Shown here: positions 1 through 8,468 of the stretch, piece after piece
Layout of the letters: each line of letters starts with the position of its first letter
Numbering within the stretch: position 1 is the stretch's first letter
Origin: Allopusillimonas ginsengisoli
GTDB taxonomy: Bacteria; Pseudomonadota; Gammaproteobacteria; Burkholderiales; Burkholderiaceae_B
Length of the DNA: 64,000 nucleotides
Assembly: GCA_005239165.1 (NCBI GenBank)
Contig: RAPG01000016.1
Location: 1 to 64,000 of the forward strand
Direction of reading: 5' to 3'
Notes under the pieces: generated by a model
The model's input: the letters and a program-made list of their open reading frames with translations, nothing else
What the model was told of the DNA's origin: nothing
Databases searched by the model: none
Made by a program: the position numbers and the translations under genes

Positions 1-77
1 GGTAAACCGTTTCTTCATGTCCGTGTTCCTTTAAACGGACTCTACCTGATTTTGTGCCTAACTTTTGGGGCAGGTCA
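1..77 (-). mobile_element. End of an IS3-family insertion sequence (partial)
   Basis: Read on the minus strand, position 77 begins with TGACCTGCCCCAAAAGTTAG, which looks like the terminal inverted repeat of IS3-family elements of the IS407 type. A purine-rich ribosome site (AAAGGA) follows, then an ATG at 18 that opens a frame reading MKKRFT, the usual beginning of an IS3-type OrfA (helix-turn-helix part of the transposase). The rest of the element lies to the left of the window, so integrity cannot be judged. Confidence 0.6.
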
Positions 78-371
78 AATCCTACTGCGCAGGGTGGTTC
101 ACCTATTACCGCGAGTCAGATCGTTGAATGTGGAGCGATCTGAAGGGTCTATTTTTTCTTGGCTGCAAGTTGCTCGGCAAATTTCGAGTTTTTCAACACA
201 ATAGACCCATAAGAGCCACTCAGCCCTCCTGATCCTGTCCGTCAGCTATCTGAGGTTGAGCCCCATGTACCAGCTTGTTGCGGCTTCGACATGTTAGCCA
301 AAACGGATACTCACGTGCCTAGGAGCTCCAGCCCAAATACATTCGTTGTTCCTTTGTTGTGCCAAATATTC
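78..371. other. Intergenic stretch between IS end and GTPase promoter
   Basis: No complete gene recognised. The minus strand holds a short open tail ending at a TAG near 153 whose last residues read SKFAEQLAAKKK. It could be the C-terminal remnant of a displaced gene but is too short to name. The right-hand part holds one arm of the inverted repeat near the GTPase promoter (GTTGTTCC, 345-352). Confidence 0.4.
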
Positions 372-433
372 TTGACGCGGCGAAGTTAGGTACCTACAAT
401 TCGATCTGGAACAACACTGGAACAACAAAATAT
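345..433 (+). promoter_or_regulatory. Sigma-70-like promoter with flanking inverted repeats
   Basis: TTGACG at 372-377 and TACAAT at 395-400 are separated by 17 bp, close to the sigma-70 ideal. GTTGTTCC at 345-352 is matched by two inverted copies GGAACAAC at 408-415 and 419-426, the latter overlapping the expected transcription start and 5' leader of the GTPase gene. Arms on both sides of a promoter suggest an operator. Which protein would bind is unknown. Confidence 0.5.
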
Positions 434-434
434 T

Positions 435-2672
435 ATGAGCGACAACTTCTACACTGCGAGCCTGAGCCGGACGCAAGGTCGCAATACGTGGGCGATCATA
501 TTCCGGCACCCGAAGCGGACCGACCCAACCACGGGCAAGGAAGGTCTGCGCGTCCGGCAGAGCCTCAAGACGGACAATGAACAGGAGGCGGCGAGGCTTC
601 GCGACCAGATGATCACGCTACTGGCGAGTCCGAATCTGTGGGATCTTGGTGCTCGCGAACAAGCCCTGGCAACGTTCGATCCACGCGTCGTCGATATCTT
701 CTTCTATAAGCTTGAAGGCGGAGATGCTGACTTTCTTGCACTGCGCGACGGCGTGATCAACCTCCCGTCGTCACAGTCCAGCGACTACCGGCGCGCTCTA
801 TTTCTCGGTACCACGGGAGCCGGAAAGACGACGCTCCTGCGCCAGATTATGGGCACCGATCCGGCCAAAGAACGGTTCCCCTCGACCTCGACTGCAAAAA
901 CCACAGTTCACGAAACTGAGGTGGTTTTGGATGAGGGGCCCTACCGCGCTGTCGTCACGTTCTTCCCGATGGAAGATGTGCGGGAACACCTGAAGGAGTG
1001 CGTCTCTGCAGCGGTCCTTGCGGCTTATAGGAACGAGTCGGATGCCGACCAGATGCGCCGCCTGCTGACGCATGTCAACCAGCGGTTTCGGTTCAACTAC
1101 ATTCTCGGTAATGGTCCGATCAAGGACACCAGCGACTTCGATGATGACAGCAGCGGCGACACAGAAGTCGAAGTCGGTGATCTCCTGAAGCGTACAAACA
1201 ATGTGTTATCGCTCGCGCTGGCCTCAATCAAGGAAATCGCACAACGTTATGGGCAGTCCCTTCGCACTGAGCTGGATGCGGCTGGTGAGAAGGACCAGCG
1301 TGTCATCGACGAGTTGTTCGAGGAAGAACTCGACAACCGAACGCGCGATGACGAGGCCTTCCAACAGGTTATCGATGCCATCATGGATGAGCTCGAAGAG
1401 CGGTTTGGCTTTCTGCCCGATGGCAAGCTTCAAAAGACCAAGGTCGGATGGCCATTGACATGGTCATGGGAGACTGCGGATCGCGACGCCTTTATCAGGT
1501 CGATCTCGCGGTTTGCCTCGAACTACTCGCCACTCTTCGGCACATTGCTGACCCCACTTGTGAATGGCATCCGAGTGTCGGGAGCCTTCTTTCCTGCGTG
1601 GACGACTGACACGCCGAAGCTGGTGTTTCTCGATGGCGAAGGCCTTGGCCATACGCCGAGTTCAATGGCCACAATGTCGACGACTCTGTCGAATCGTATC
1701 GATATGGTTGACGCCGTCATCCTAGTTGACAACGCCACCCAACCGATGCTCGCCGCGCCGGTGGCAGCGATGAAGGAACTGGTTTCATCAGGGAATTCTG
1801 CCAAGCTAATCTTCGCCTTTACGCATTTCGACAAGGTCAGCGGCGACAATTTGCCGAACCCTTCGTCCCGTGCACACCATGTCCTCGCCTCAGCGGAAAA
1901 CGTGCTCGCGGCTATCGGCGAGGATCTTGGCCCATTCGCGGAACGGGCATTGCGCGCGCGTCTGACGAGCTCGCGAGTCTTCCTTGCTGACCTTGACCAA
2001 AAACTTGACATTGAATCCAAAGACGGAAAACGCACGGCCAGCCAGCTTGGTAAGCTTCTGGAGATGATCGACGGAATTGTCGAGCGTCCGAAGCCGATTG
2101 ATTCGCGCCCGACCTATGACCGGATGAACCTTGTGCTGGCCGTCGAGCGCGCTGCGGAAAGTTTCCACAACGGATGGCGACCCCGACTCGGCCTCTCGGT
2201 AAAACAAGGCATGGAGAAAGAGCACTGGACGCGCGTTAAAGCCCTGAGCCGTCGCTTTGCGATGGGGAAGGATGAATACGACACGCTGCGTCCAGTCGCG
2301 GACCTGAAACAGCAGCTTCAGCAGCGGTTGTATGTGTTGCTTCAGAACCCGGTGAGTTGGGGCGGGCCAGAACCGACCGACGACGACAAGCAGCGCATAT
2401 TCGACGCTATTGCGGAGGACCTTAGCCGCCGCCTTCTTGAGCTCGCATCGCGCCGTGTGAAGTCGGAGCGCCTGGCAGAATGGCGAAACGCATACGACGA
2501 ATCAGGCCCCCGTTCGACGTTTCGGCGCGCAAAACTGATTGCGGAGCGTGTCTATGACCTGGCCGCGCCGGTTCCCGACGTGACACCGTCACCGGACCGA
2601 AATGCGTTCCTTCAAGACGTGGCAACCGTAACAAGGGAATCAGTGGAATCAGTTGGAGCAATATTGCGTTAA
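435..2672 (+). CDS. TRAFAC-type GTPase with integrase-like N-terminal domain, candidate conflict-system NTPase
   Basis: 745 residues. Residues about 8-63 resemble the arm-type DNA-binding domain at the N-terminus of tyrosine integrases (conserved W/R strand pattern, then a helix rich in E/A/R). A P-loop GTTGAGKTT lies at 125-133. A DGEG at 400-403 (G3) and a THFD at 463-466 (variant of the [NT]KxD G4 motif) support a GTPase rather than an AAA ATPase. A 270-residue insertion between P-loop and G3 is acidic and helical, with DDD and EEE runs. The C-terminal third (about 540-720) is helical and R/K/E-rich. No membrane segment is seen. It has its own promoter and faces two minus-strand genes (DUF4393 and a GASH-like protein) often linked to conflict systems. 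Function is inferred; an unrelated P-loop NTPase remains possible. Confidence 0.6.
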   Translation: MSDNFYTASLSRTQGRNTWAIIFRHPKRTDPTTGKEGLRVRQSLKTDNEQEAARLRDQMITLLASPNLWDLGAREQALATFDPRVVDIFFYKLEGGDADFLALRDGVINLPSSQSSDYRRALFLGTTGAGKTTLLRQIMGTDPAKERFPSTSTAKTTVHETEVVLDEGPYRAVVTFFPMEDVREHLKECVSAAVLAAYRNESDADQMRRLLTHVNQRFRFNYILGNGPIKDTSDFDDDSSGDTEVEVGDLLKRTNNVLSLALASIKEIAQRYGQSLRTELDAAGEKDQRVIDELFEEELDNRTRDDEAFQQVIDAIMDELEERFGFLPDGKLQKTKVGWPLTWSWETADRDAFIRSISRFASNYSPLFGTLLTPLVNGIRVSGAFFPAWTTDTPKLVFLDGEGLGHTPSSMATMSTTLSNRIDMVDAVILVDNATQPMLAAPVAAMKELVSSGNSAKLIFAFTHFDKVSGDNLPNPSSRAHHVLASAENVLAAIGEDLGPFAERALRARLTSSRVFLADLDQKLDIESKDGKRTASQLGKLLEMIDGIVERPKPIDSRPTYDRMNLVLAVERAAESFHNGWRPRLGLSVKQGMEKEHWTRVKALSRRFAMGKDEYDTLRPVADLKQQLQQRLYVLLQNPVSWGGPEPTDDDKQRIFDAIAEDLSRRLLELASRRVKSERLAEWRNAYDESGPRSTFRRAKLIAERVYDLAAPVPDVTPSPDRNAFLQDVATVTRESVESVGAILR

Positions 2673-2689
2673 GCAGGAGTAGGTTCCAG

Positions 2690-3370
2690 TTAGGTTCCAT
2701 ATGGGTGACAAGCCTCAACGAACGCCTTACCGGCAACAGTGGGGTTAACTCGCCCAAAGCTCTCGCCTCCGCCCCATGTCATTCCAGGCCGCAAACACCC
2801 AAGACGGGCTAGGTTGCTAAGCGAAATGACAATATCTGCGCTTGGTAAAGGAAAGTTCTGCTCTTTCTCCTCAGCAATATAGGCGCTTTCAGGAAGTTTT
2901 TGGGTAACTATGCCATCGTGTTGGCTTTGCTCAAACGGGAGAGAGTACAGCGCGTCGAGAATGCTGGCATCTAACGGCTCTAGTTGCTCAAGGATCGCCA
3001 CGTATGAGCGACGCACTTCGCTATGGAAGTTGGCGTTTGCTGCGTTAACGAGTAACGCAGCCCATCGGTCTTGAAGGTCGTCGTTTTCCTCTAAGCTCGC
3101 ACCCTGCATGATAGGAATCGCGAGTTTCAGGGGAACGGGGCGTGTCGGAGTAGACAGCCCAACGAGCTGGAGCAAGTCTTGTGCTCGCTGCATCAGCCGG
3201 ATTTGGCGCTCCCAACGCATATAGCGCAGACGGTCCTCGAAAATCCCCATTCCCTGCTCAAGAGGGCCAGATACAAATTTAGCGATGAATCCTCCAGTCT
3301 CACGTGCGGCATCTATGGCTTTCCCAGTGGTTTTTGCTACCTCTTGTACCGCTTTAGCTTCTTCTTCCAC
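2690..3370 (-). CDS. Abi-alpha / DUF4393 family protein
   Basis: 226 residues. The pattern of an N-terminal helix with G/A-rich amphipathic stretch (about 10-45), then a block reading PIMQGASLEENDDLQDRWA (about 105-124), then LEQLEPLDASILD (about 150), is the signature of the DUF4393 family, named Abi-alpha because members are linked to abortive infection. The N-terminal part could associate with membranes, but there is no clean transmembrane helix. The gene is convergent with the GTPase gene and ends 17 bp from it. Its biochemical activity is not known. A role in defence is suggested by family name and neighbours only. Confidence 0.7.
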   Translation of the reverse strand: MEEEAKAVQEVAKTTGKAIDAARETGGFIAKFVSGPLEQGMGIFEDRLRYMRWERQIRLMQRAQDLLQLVGLSTPTRPVPLKLAIPIMQGASLEENDDLQDRWAALLVNAANANFHSEVRRSYVAILEQLEPLDASILDALYSLPFEQSQHDGIVTQKLPESAYIAEEKEQNFPLPSADIVISLSNLARLGCLRPGMTWGGGESFGRVNPTVAGKAFVEACHPYGT

Positions 3371-3672
3371 AGAGCGTCTCCAAAAACAATAGGATCTAAG
3401 GTAATTCCCCCATTTTTAGTGGGAGGCAGGAGTAGCGATCATGCAGCCATGGCCAGCCGCTGTTTTGGTGTGATCCCGACGCCTCAATTGAGAAAGAGCA
3501 GCGTTGGCAGGAATATATCGATTGGCTAACGCAGCGGCTAGTAAAGAGGGATTCGGTACTGCGTCTCATCGTGAAGGCGTTACCGTAGCGCGGTCGAGCC
3601 TCAGATTTCCTGTGCATGCGAGGAGAGACGACGGAAATCGGAAAAACACACAGTATTTACAGCGTATATTTT
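3371..3672. other. Intergenic region upstream of the Abi-alpha gene
   Basis: Holds the 5' flank of the minus-strand Abi-alpha gene and a plus-strand gene remnant (described separately). A hairpin is possible around 3404-3424 (CCCCCATTTTTAGTGGGAG). No full gene seen. Confidence 0.4.
3436..3588 (+). pseudogene. C-terminal remnant of an unidentified protein (DUF4268-like?)
   Basis: An open frame of 50 codons between two stops, without a start codon and with no ribosome site. It reads like a real protein end: it contains WCDPDASIEKEQRWQEYIDW, then a basic helix, and stops with KALP. Amphipathic W/E/K-rich tails of this kind occur at the ends of DUF4268 proteins, but I am not certain of the family. 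Interpreted as the leftover 3' end of a deleted accessory gene. Confidence 0.3.
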
Positions 3673-3817
3673 TTGGCCATTTTATGCTTTATTTTGTATT
3701 GATTGGCCAAGATATGCTTTATCGGCATTTGATATCGGGCCGATTTGACACTAAAAAGGGGGCATTACGGTCAAATATTGGTCACTTTATGCTTTATTTC
3801 TGGTCAACTTATGCTTA
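3673..3817. repeat. Four imperfect 20-bp direct repeats, possible end of a mobile element
   Basis: TTGGCCATTTTATGCTTTAT (3673-3692), TTGGCCAAGATATGCTTTAT (3703-3722), TTGGTCACTTTATGCTTTAT (3778-3797) and a shorter CTGGTCAACTTATGCTTAA (3800-3818) are clearly related copies in one direction, with start-to-start spacings of 30, 75 and 22 bp. Clusters like this are typical of transposase-binding repeats at the ends of IS21-like or Tn7/TniA-like elements, or of iterons. No transposase or replication gene adjoins them. The last copy overlaps the stop codon of the minus-strand GASH-like gene. Confidence 0.55.
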
Positions 3818-4561
3818 ACGGCACAGGCCCAATAGGTCGACGGGCGCTGGCGCAAGCTCTTCGGCCATCTCATCTAACGCCTCTGCGATGGCGACGCTCA
3901 TCTTGTTTGCAAATTCCTGCGCCCACTGCTGGGGCTGGCTATGTGCGGCATACGGATTTTTCGGGTCGCTCCCGCCCCAAGGCCCTGCAGCGGAATGGAT
4001 TTTCGCCTGAAGCTCGCTCCGATCGACAGTGGGTGCCTCATAGTCTGTAGACGCTGGAGCTGATGGTGTGTACTGCAACGAATCGAGCGTAATCATCTCC
4101 GGCGTTGTCCACTCCACCTCGGCGCGCGCATCGACCTTCGTCTCAATTTCGCTAACAGCTTCGCGCCAAATCTCAGCTTCGTCGGCCGTTTCGGTGTGGG
4201 CCAGCGCATTGCGCGCCGTGTTCACGAAGGCAACGGCAATCGCATCGTCCAAACGAGCCGCCTGCACGATCGCGTCTAGCAAAATGGCCCGCAAGATGCC
4301 AACCGGGCGCCCGGTAAAGGCGTTTGCAACAGTCTCCCATTGTTTACGGAGGAACGCCATTGCCTCATCTACGGTTGGGTCCGTAGCTGCAATGTGGGGG
4401 TCGGCCGCCACCATCGTGAAGCAGGCAGTCTTCGAGGGCGCCTTTCGAAGAGCGGCTGACAGGTCTTTGGCCGTGGATCGAAGTTTGTCGAGTTTGGTGT
4501 CATCGCCTTTAAGGTCGATAGCTCCAATCTCAAGAAACCTCAACAGAAACTCTTGTTCCAT
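3815..4561 (-). CDS. GTPase-associated system helical (GASH)-like protein, possibly truncated
   Basis: 248 residues, predicted all-helical and soluble. The opening (FLLRFLEIGAIDLKGDDTKL) and the region to about residue 105 (FxGRPVGILRAILLDAI) fit my recollection of GASH domains, which accompany conflict-system GTPases. The middle (about 155-210) is Pro/Ser-rich and disordered-looking, followed by a helix rich in E and A. Start ATG at 4561 follows GGAGG with good spacing. The stop codon lies inside the direct-repeat block at 3800-3818, so the true C-terminus may have been replaced by the arrival of another element. Same strand as the Abi-alpha gene, 444 bp upstream of it. The family call is from pattern recognition and needs a profile search. 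Confidence 0.5.
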   Translation of the reverse strand: MEQEFLLRFLEIGAIDLKGDDTKLDKLRSTAKDLSAALRKAPSKTACFTMVAADPHIAATDPTVDEAMAFLRKQWETVANAFTGRPVGILRAILLDAIVQAARLDDAIAVAFVNTARNALAHTETADEAEIWREAVSEIETKVDARAEVEWTTPEMITLDSLQYTPSAPASTDYEAPTVDRSELQAKIHSAAGPWGGSDPKNPYAAHSQPQQWAQEFANKMSVAIAEALDEMAEELAPAPVDLLGLCR

Positions 4562-5073
4562 CCACTGTCCTCCAGACCTTTGTTGTGATGCTGCAAGATG
4601 GTACTTGAGCCCCCCGGATTCAACACTGGGAGCCCAACTCCCTCCATGTCATCCTTCCGGTGCACTGTTCGCCCCATCTCTGTGAGGCATTTGTAATCAG
4701 ATTATACATGCGCGAATTTCCAGCTCACACCTACCGTCGTTGCAACGGAGGGGAGCGGCGTCGAGTCGTTCGCAAAGAACAACGCGCGTTGGGCCATTGC
4801 CAAGCATCTGACCTATATTGGTGGATCTCATTAATTCCGAGATTGGGTCTCTTTGGCCGCCACAGCCGCAAAGAAATCATTTCAGCAGCGATTCTGAACT
4901 TCTGTTCTGGGTCGGTTTGAGGCCGCCGTGATAGGTTACTTCCGAGCAGGACCAGCCGGTCACTAAAATCGGAAGAATTGGCCATAAAACTTTCTATGAA
5001 GCCAGCACTAACTTACCGATGTTGTACTTTCACTAACAATGAAATTTGGCCAGAAAAGGGTTTTCATCTCCAT
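4562..5073. other. Gene-poor stretch in the accessory region
   Basis: No gene recognised on either strand. The base composition is AT-richer than the catabolic regions to the right. Probably decayed accessory DNA. Confidence 0.4.
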
Positions 5074-5178
5074 ATGAAAGAAGACGCGCCCACCTTCTTC
5101 TCAACCGCTGCCGAATTTGGCGCTTGGCTTGACGCTAACGGAAGAACAGCGAATCAATTTGTCGTCGGCTATTCTTAA
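5074..5178 (+). pseudogene. N-terminal fragment of a YdeI/OmpD-associated family protein
   Basis: The 34 residues from the ATG at 5074 (MKEDAPTFFSTAAEFGAWLD onward, ending QFVVGYS) match the well-known opening of the YdeI/OmdA family, where FFxTxxEFRAWLxxN is followed by a helix and VGF/Y. Family members are about 190 residues. Here the frame stops at 5176-5178 and I see no continuation in other frames. Regarded as a broken remnant. Confidence 0.55.
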
Positions 5179-5664
5179 AAATCTACTGGAACCACTTGCC
5201 ACCAACGTAGCGTCAAGCGGTCAGGAAGCATATTGCGTGGGTATAACTTGACCAGTAGTGAGCGAATTGCTCGCCCTGCCTATATTCGACCAAAGATAAT
5301 TCAGCCTATGGATCGCATCTATAAGCATAGAAGGGAAACTCAATAGATGGAAACGCACAGTCAGTCTTGGTAGAAAAATGGACAAGGATAGGTTGTTGTG
5401 TCCATTACCCTGCAACTTTTAATGGACACGCAAGAAACTGCTAAGCCATTGACTTTGAATGAATCATGGCAAGTCCATTAAACATATACTTGGGTGTACT
5501 TGGCCATGACAGTACGTCCCCAGGTGTCAGGGGCTGCGTCAAACAGTGCTCCTAGGCGGAAATAGCGACTCGATGTTTCAAACGGTTCAGGACGCAGCGG
5601 CAGATCTCATGGCTTGCACTGCGAATGCGCTGGGTTAAGTGCAAAGTTAACCCGGCATGCACGG
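5179..5664. other. Intergenic DNA between accessory and catabolic regions
   Basis: No gene supported. It contains a hairpin GGGTTAA-gtgcaaag-TTAACCC near 5632-5653, just beyond the minus-strand maoC-like gene. This could end transcription or stabilise that mRNA, but there is no T-run. Confidence 0.4.
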
Positions 5665-6150
5665 TTAACGCGGTCCAGCCTTTTCGTATCTGACCATAAT
5701 CACCCACTCGGCATGTACTGATGGCCGTAGTGCACCCTTTACGTCTATTGTCACGTTCCAGGTGCATCGGGCTTGGCCGGGCCTGGTTTCCTCAACCTTT
5801 GCCAATACAAACTTAGCCGATACGCGCGAACCAGACGGAACAGGCGCTGTGAAACGAATCTTGTCAAAGCCGTAGTTCAGGGCCATGGTCGCGCCAGGAA
5901 ACGCAATACAACTGGTCTGCCAATGCGAGAGCAAAGACAGCAAAAGAAAACCATGCGCAATGGTGTGACCGTATGGGGACTCCAATTTTGCACGCTCAGG
6001 GTCAACATGAATCCACTGACTGTCCAGTGTTAGTTTTGCAAACTTGTCGATCATCTCCTGGTCAATGACAACGGTTTCGGAAGAAATTACAGGCTGGCCC
6101 AGAAAGCTCGACAGAGACTGAACTGAGTCGAACTGTTTGATTGATGACAT
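5665..6150 (-). CDS. MaoC-like (R)-enoyl-CoA hydratase / acyl dehydratase
   Basis: 161 residues from the ATG at 6150; two upstream in-frame ATGs (6174, 6213) exist, and none has a strong ribosome site. The hot-dog hydratase signature DSQWIHVDPERA then YGHTIAHGFLLLSLL is intact, with the Asp/Ser...His pair and the TIAHG turn expected for hydration of trans-2-enoyl-CoA. It is the last gene of a minus-strand cluster with an SDR dehydrogenase, a CoA-transferase and a Bug-type binding protein. Together they could activate an imported carboxylate as CoA thioester, hydrate it and oxidise the hydroxyacyl-CoA. The real substrate is unknown. Confidence 0.85.
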   Translation of the reverse strand: MSSIKQFDSVQSLSSFLGQPVISSETVVIDQEMIDKFAKLTLDSQWIHVDPERAKLESPYGHTIAHGFLLLSLLSHWQTSCIAFPGATMALNYGFDKIRFTAPVPSGSRVSAKFVLAKVEETRPGQARCTWNVTIDVKGALRPSVHAEWVIMVRYEKAGPR

Positions 6151-6255
6151 AGGTTGCGGGTTTCTTGGTGTCATTGTATTAGGGGCAGTAATTGTGAGCG
6201 CTGGCCGCAGCATGCACGGACAGCGCTTATTCGGGCAGTAGTCAGGGTAGGCTTC

Positions 6256-7176
6256 TTATGCGGTTTGTGCGCCAGACGTGCAAGGCTCTCGGTACACCTG
6301 AGCCTTGGCGATCTCGTGCCGCAATTGATCAAAGCCGGTGGCAGGAACAGTTTCTTCTTGGCGGTCTGATACCTCGTCCAGACGGCTGACCAGAATGTTT
6401 TCGGCCAACTCTTCCTCGCTCAAATGTATTCCCTGTGTCATGGTAATGTGCGCCTGCTCGAAGCTGCCTGCGCCGGCCAGCAGTATGGTCCGGGTCGGGG
6501 CGTTTTCGGTAACCAGGGCGATGAGGGCGGGGCTGACAGAACTGGGCGACAGCAGTTCGAGTGCCTGCGCGTCGAGCAGGCCTTCGGTCATGGCGGTAGC
6601 AGCCGTTGGGGCAAGGCAGTTTACGCGCACGTTATTTCGCTCGCCTTCCAGCGCCAGGGTTTGCATCAGGCCGACCAGCGCCATCTTTGCCGCACCATAA
6701 TTAGACTGGCCGAAATTGCCATAAAGACCAGAGGAAGATGTGGTCATGACGATACGGCCATATTTCTGGTCACGCATGGCGTTCCACACGGCGTGGGTGC
6801 AATGTACTGCGCCCATCAGGTGAACTTCCATCACGAGCCGGAATTCGTCCAGGCTCATCTTGGCAAAACTTTTGTCACGAAGAATGCCTGCATTGTTCAC
6901 TAAGATATCGACTCGGCCCCATTGTTCGATGGCAAACTGCACCATGGCATGAACCTGCTGCGGGTCAGTCACATCCGCACCGTGCACGTATGCCTCTCCA
7001 CCCGCTGCACGTATCGTGTCGACCACAGCCTGCGCTTCAGCGTCCGGCTGGTCTGCTCCCATGTCATTGACCAGAACTTTGGCACCTTGGCGTGCGAGTT
7101 CAAGTGCATGCGAGCGACCGAGGCCACGGCCAGCTCCGGTTACGATGGCGATACGACCTTGTAGAAGTTTTGTCAT
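6256..7176 (-). CDS. Short-chain dehydrogenase/reductase (3-hydroxyacyl-CoA dehydrogenase type)
   Basis: 306 residues. Rossmann motif TGAGRGLG at 13-20, NNAG at 94-97, catalytic Ser around 147-149, Tyr160 and Lys164 (YGAAK). The long C-terminal tail and NDMG after the second strand resemble the dehydrogenase half of peroxisomal multifunctional enzyme 2, which oxidises (R)-3-hydroxyacyl-CoA. This fits the neighbouring MaoC-like hydratase that would supply an (R)-hydroxyacyl-CoA. Separated by 24 bp from the CoA-transferase gene upstream, so probably co-transcribed. Confidence 0.88.
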   Translation of the reverse strand: MTKLLQGRIAIVTGAGRGLGRSHALELARQGAKVLVNDMGADQPDAEAQAVVDTIRAAGGEAYVHGADVTDPQQVHAMVQFAIEQWGRVDILVNNAGILRDKSFAKMSLDEFRLVMEVHLMGAVHCTHAVWNAMRDQKYGRIVMTTSSSGLYGNFGQSNYGAAKMALVGLMQTLALEGERNNVRVNCLAPTAATAMTEGLLDAQALELLSPSSVSPALIALVTENAPTRTILLAGAGSFEQAHITMTQGIHLSEEELAENILVSRLDEVSDRQEETVPATGFDQLRHEIAKAQVYREPCTSGAQTA

Positions 7177-7200
7177 TAGTTTTTCCGATTGATTAAATAG

Positions 7201-8457
7201 TCAGGACGTCACGGGCACAGGTGCCTTGGCCTGTGTGCGTATAACCCCTGCGCGCTCAAGTTCGGCGATGGTCTCGTCATTCAGGCCTGCCCTGCGCAAT
7301 ACGGCGTATGTGTCTTCACCCAGCGAAGGTGCGCCGGCCAGGGTAGGGCCACCCTCCTGATCAAAATCGAAGCCGATTCCTCGGGTACGCAATTCCTCAT
7401 CGCCCTGACGGAAGCGGTAGTCGGGCAGTCTTACGCAGTCAGTGGTATCGACCTCATCGAGAAATTCTTCGAGCTTTCTCACCCTGGCTGCAGGCACTGC
7501 GGCGTCACTCAAAATGTTCTCAAGCTGAGCAGCGTCGCGTGTAGCGAATGCCATCCGCAGGCGTTTTACCACGTAGTCACGGTCGTTCGGTACGACGAAT
7601 CCGTTGGGAAGGTTAAACGCCTCAAGGTCAAGGGCACGGGTGTCGTTGCACAAATCCTCAACACCGATCGCTGCGGCGAGTCGGCGGAACTGCTCCGGCG
7701 TGTTCGCAGCGACTGCCAGCCAGCCATCCGCACACTGGAACGTGTCCGCAGCAGGGCTGCCGGTGTATCCGCGATTACCGACGCGCGTTGTTGGCGTCCC
7801 GTCATTCAGGTAGGCGCAGGTATTGGGATACATCAGCATCAGAGATGCCTGCACCATGGAGGCGTCGATGTACTGACCGGTTCCGTCGCGAGACCGGCGA
7901 TGCAGCGACGAGACGATGGACAGTGCGCCCAGCATGCCGACCGCCACGTCAATAACAGGAAAGCCAACCTTGATAGGAGGCGCATCGTCTCCCTCGCCGG
8001 ACATCATCATCATCCCGCTCAGAGCCTGAACCACGTGGTCATAAGCACCGCGTTGTGACCAGTCTCCCTGCTGTCCGAAGCCCGAGATGGAGCAGTAAAC
8101 AATGTTGGGGCGGACTGCCTTTATGGATGTGTAGTCCAGCCCGTACCGGGCGACCACGCCTGGCCGGAAATTCTCTATGAATACATCTGCTGACTCGGCA
8201 AGCGTCCGGATCAGTTCTGCGCCTTGCTGCGTTCTGATATCCAGCGCCAGCGACTGCTTGCCAGCATTAATGGCTGCGAACCCGGTGGGTGTGTCAGTGT
8301 CAGCCCCGCCCTTCATTGATCGCAAGACTTCGCCAGCCAGTGGTGGCTCTATCTTGATGACCTCAGCACCCATTTGGGCCAGGTAGAACGAAGTGAGGGG
8401 TCCGGCGATAACGTGCGATAAATCAAGCACGCGCACACCTTCGAGTGGTTTCGACAT
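7201..8457 (-). CDS. CaiB/BaiF family III CoA-transferase
   Basis: 418 residues. Opens with GVRVLDLSHVIAGP and GAEVIKIEPP typical of the family. The catalytic Asp that forms the aspartyl-CoA anhydride is D170 in PVIDVAVG. FRPGVVARYGLDY and GGxxxA-type loops are present. Family III enzymes move CoA between carboxylates (formyl-CoA, carnitine, mesaconate, succinate as donors). In this operon it would activate the acid captured by the adjacent Bug-type protein. It ends 24 bp before the SDR gene and starts 11 bp after the Bug gene. Confidence 0.92.
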   Translation of the reverse strand: MSKPLEGVRVLDLSHVIAGPLTSFYLAQMGAEVIKIEPPLAGEVLRSMKGGADTDTPTGFAAINAGKQSLALDIRTQQGAELIRTLAESADVFIENFRPGVVARYGLDYTSIKAVRPNIVYCSISGFGQQGDWSQRGAYDHVVQALSGMMMMSGEGDDAPPIKVGFPVIDVAVGMLGALSIVSSLHRRSRDGTGQYIDASMVQASLMLMYPNTCAYLNDGTPTTRVGNRGYTGSPAADTFQCADGWLAVAANTPEQFRRLAAAIGVEDLCNDTRALDLEAFNLPNGFVVPNDRDYVVKRLRMAFATRDAAQLENILSDAAVPAARVRKLEEFLDEVDTTDCVRLPDYRFRQGDEELRTRGIGFDFDQEGGPTLAGAPSLGEDTYAVLRRAGLNDETIAELERAGVIRTQAKAPVPVTS

Positions 8458-8468
8458 ATATGATTCCG

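Noticed and set aside
1523..2035. 170-codon open frame on the minus strand inside the GTPase gene
   Set aside because: Antisense shadow of a high-GC coding region; no ribosome site or recognisable domain.
4068..4685. 205-codon plus-strand frame opposite the GASH-like gene
   Set aside because: Low-complexity Ser/Ala-rich shadow of the opposite strand; the minus-strand frame has a strong ribosome site and helical protein character.
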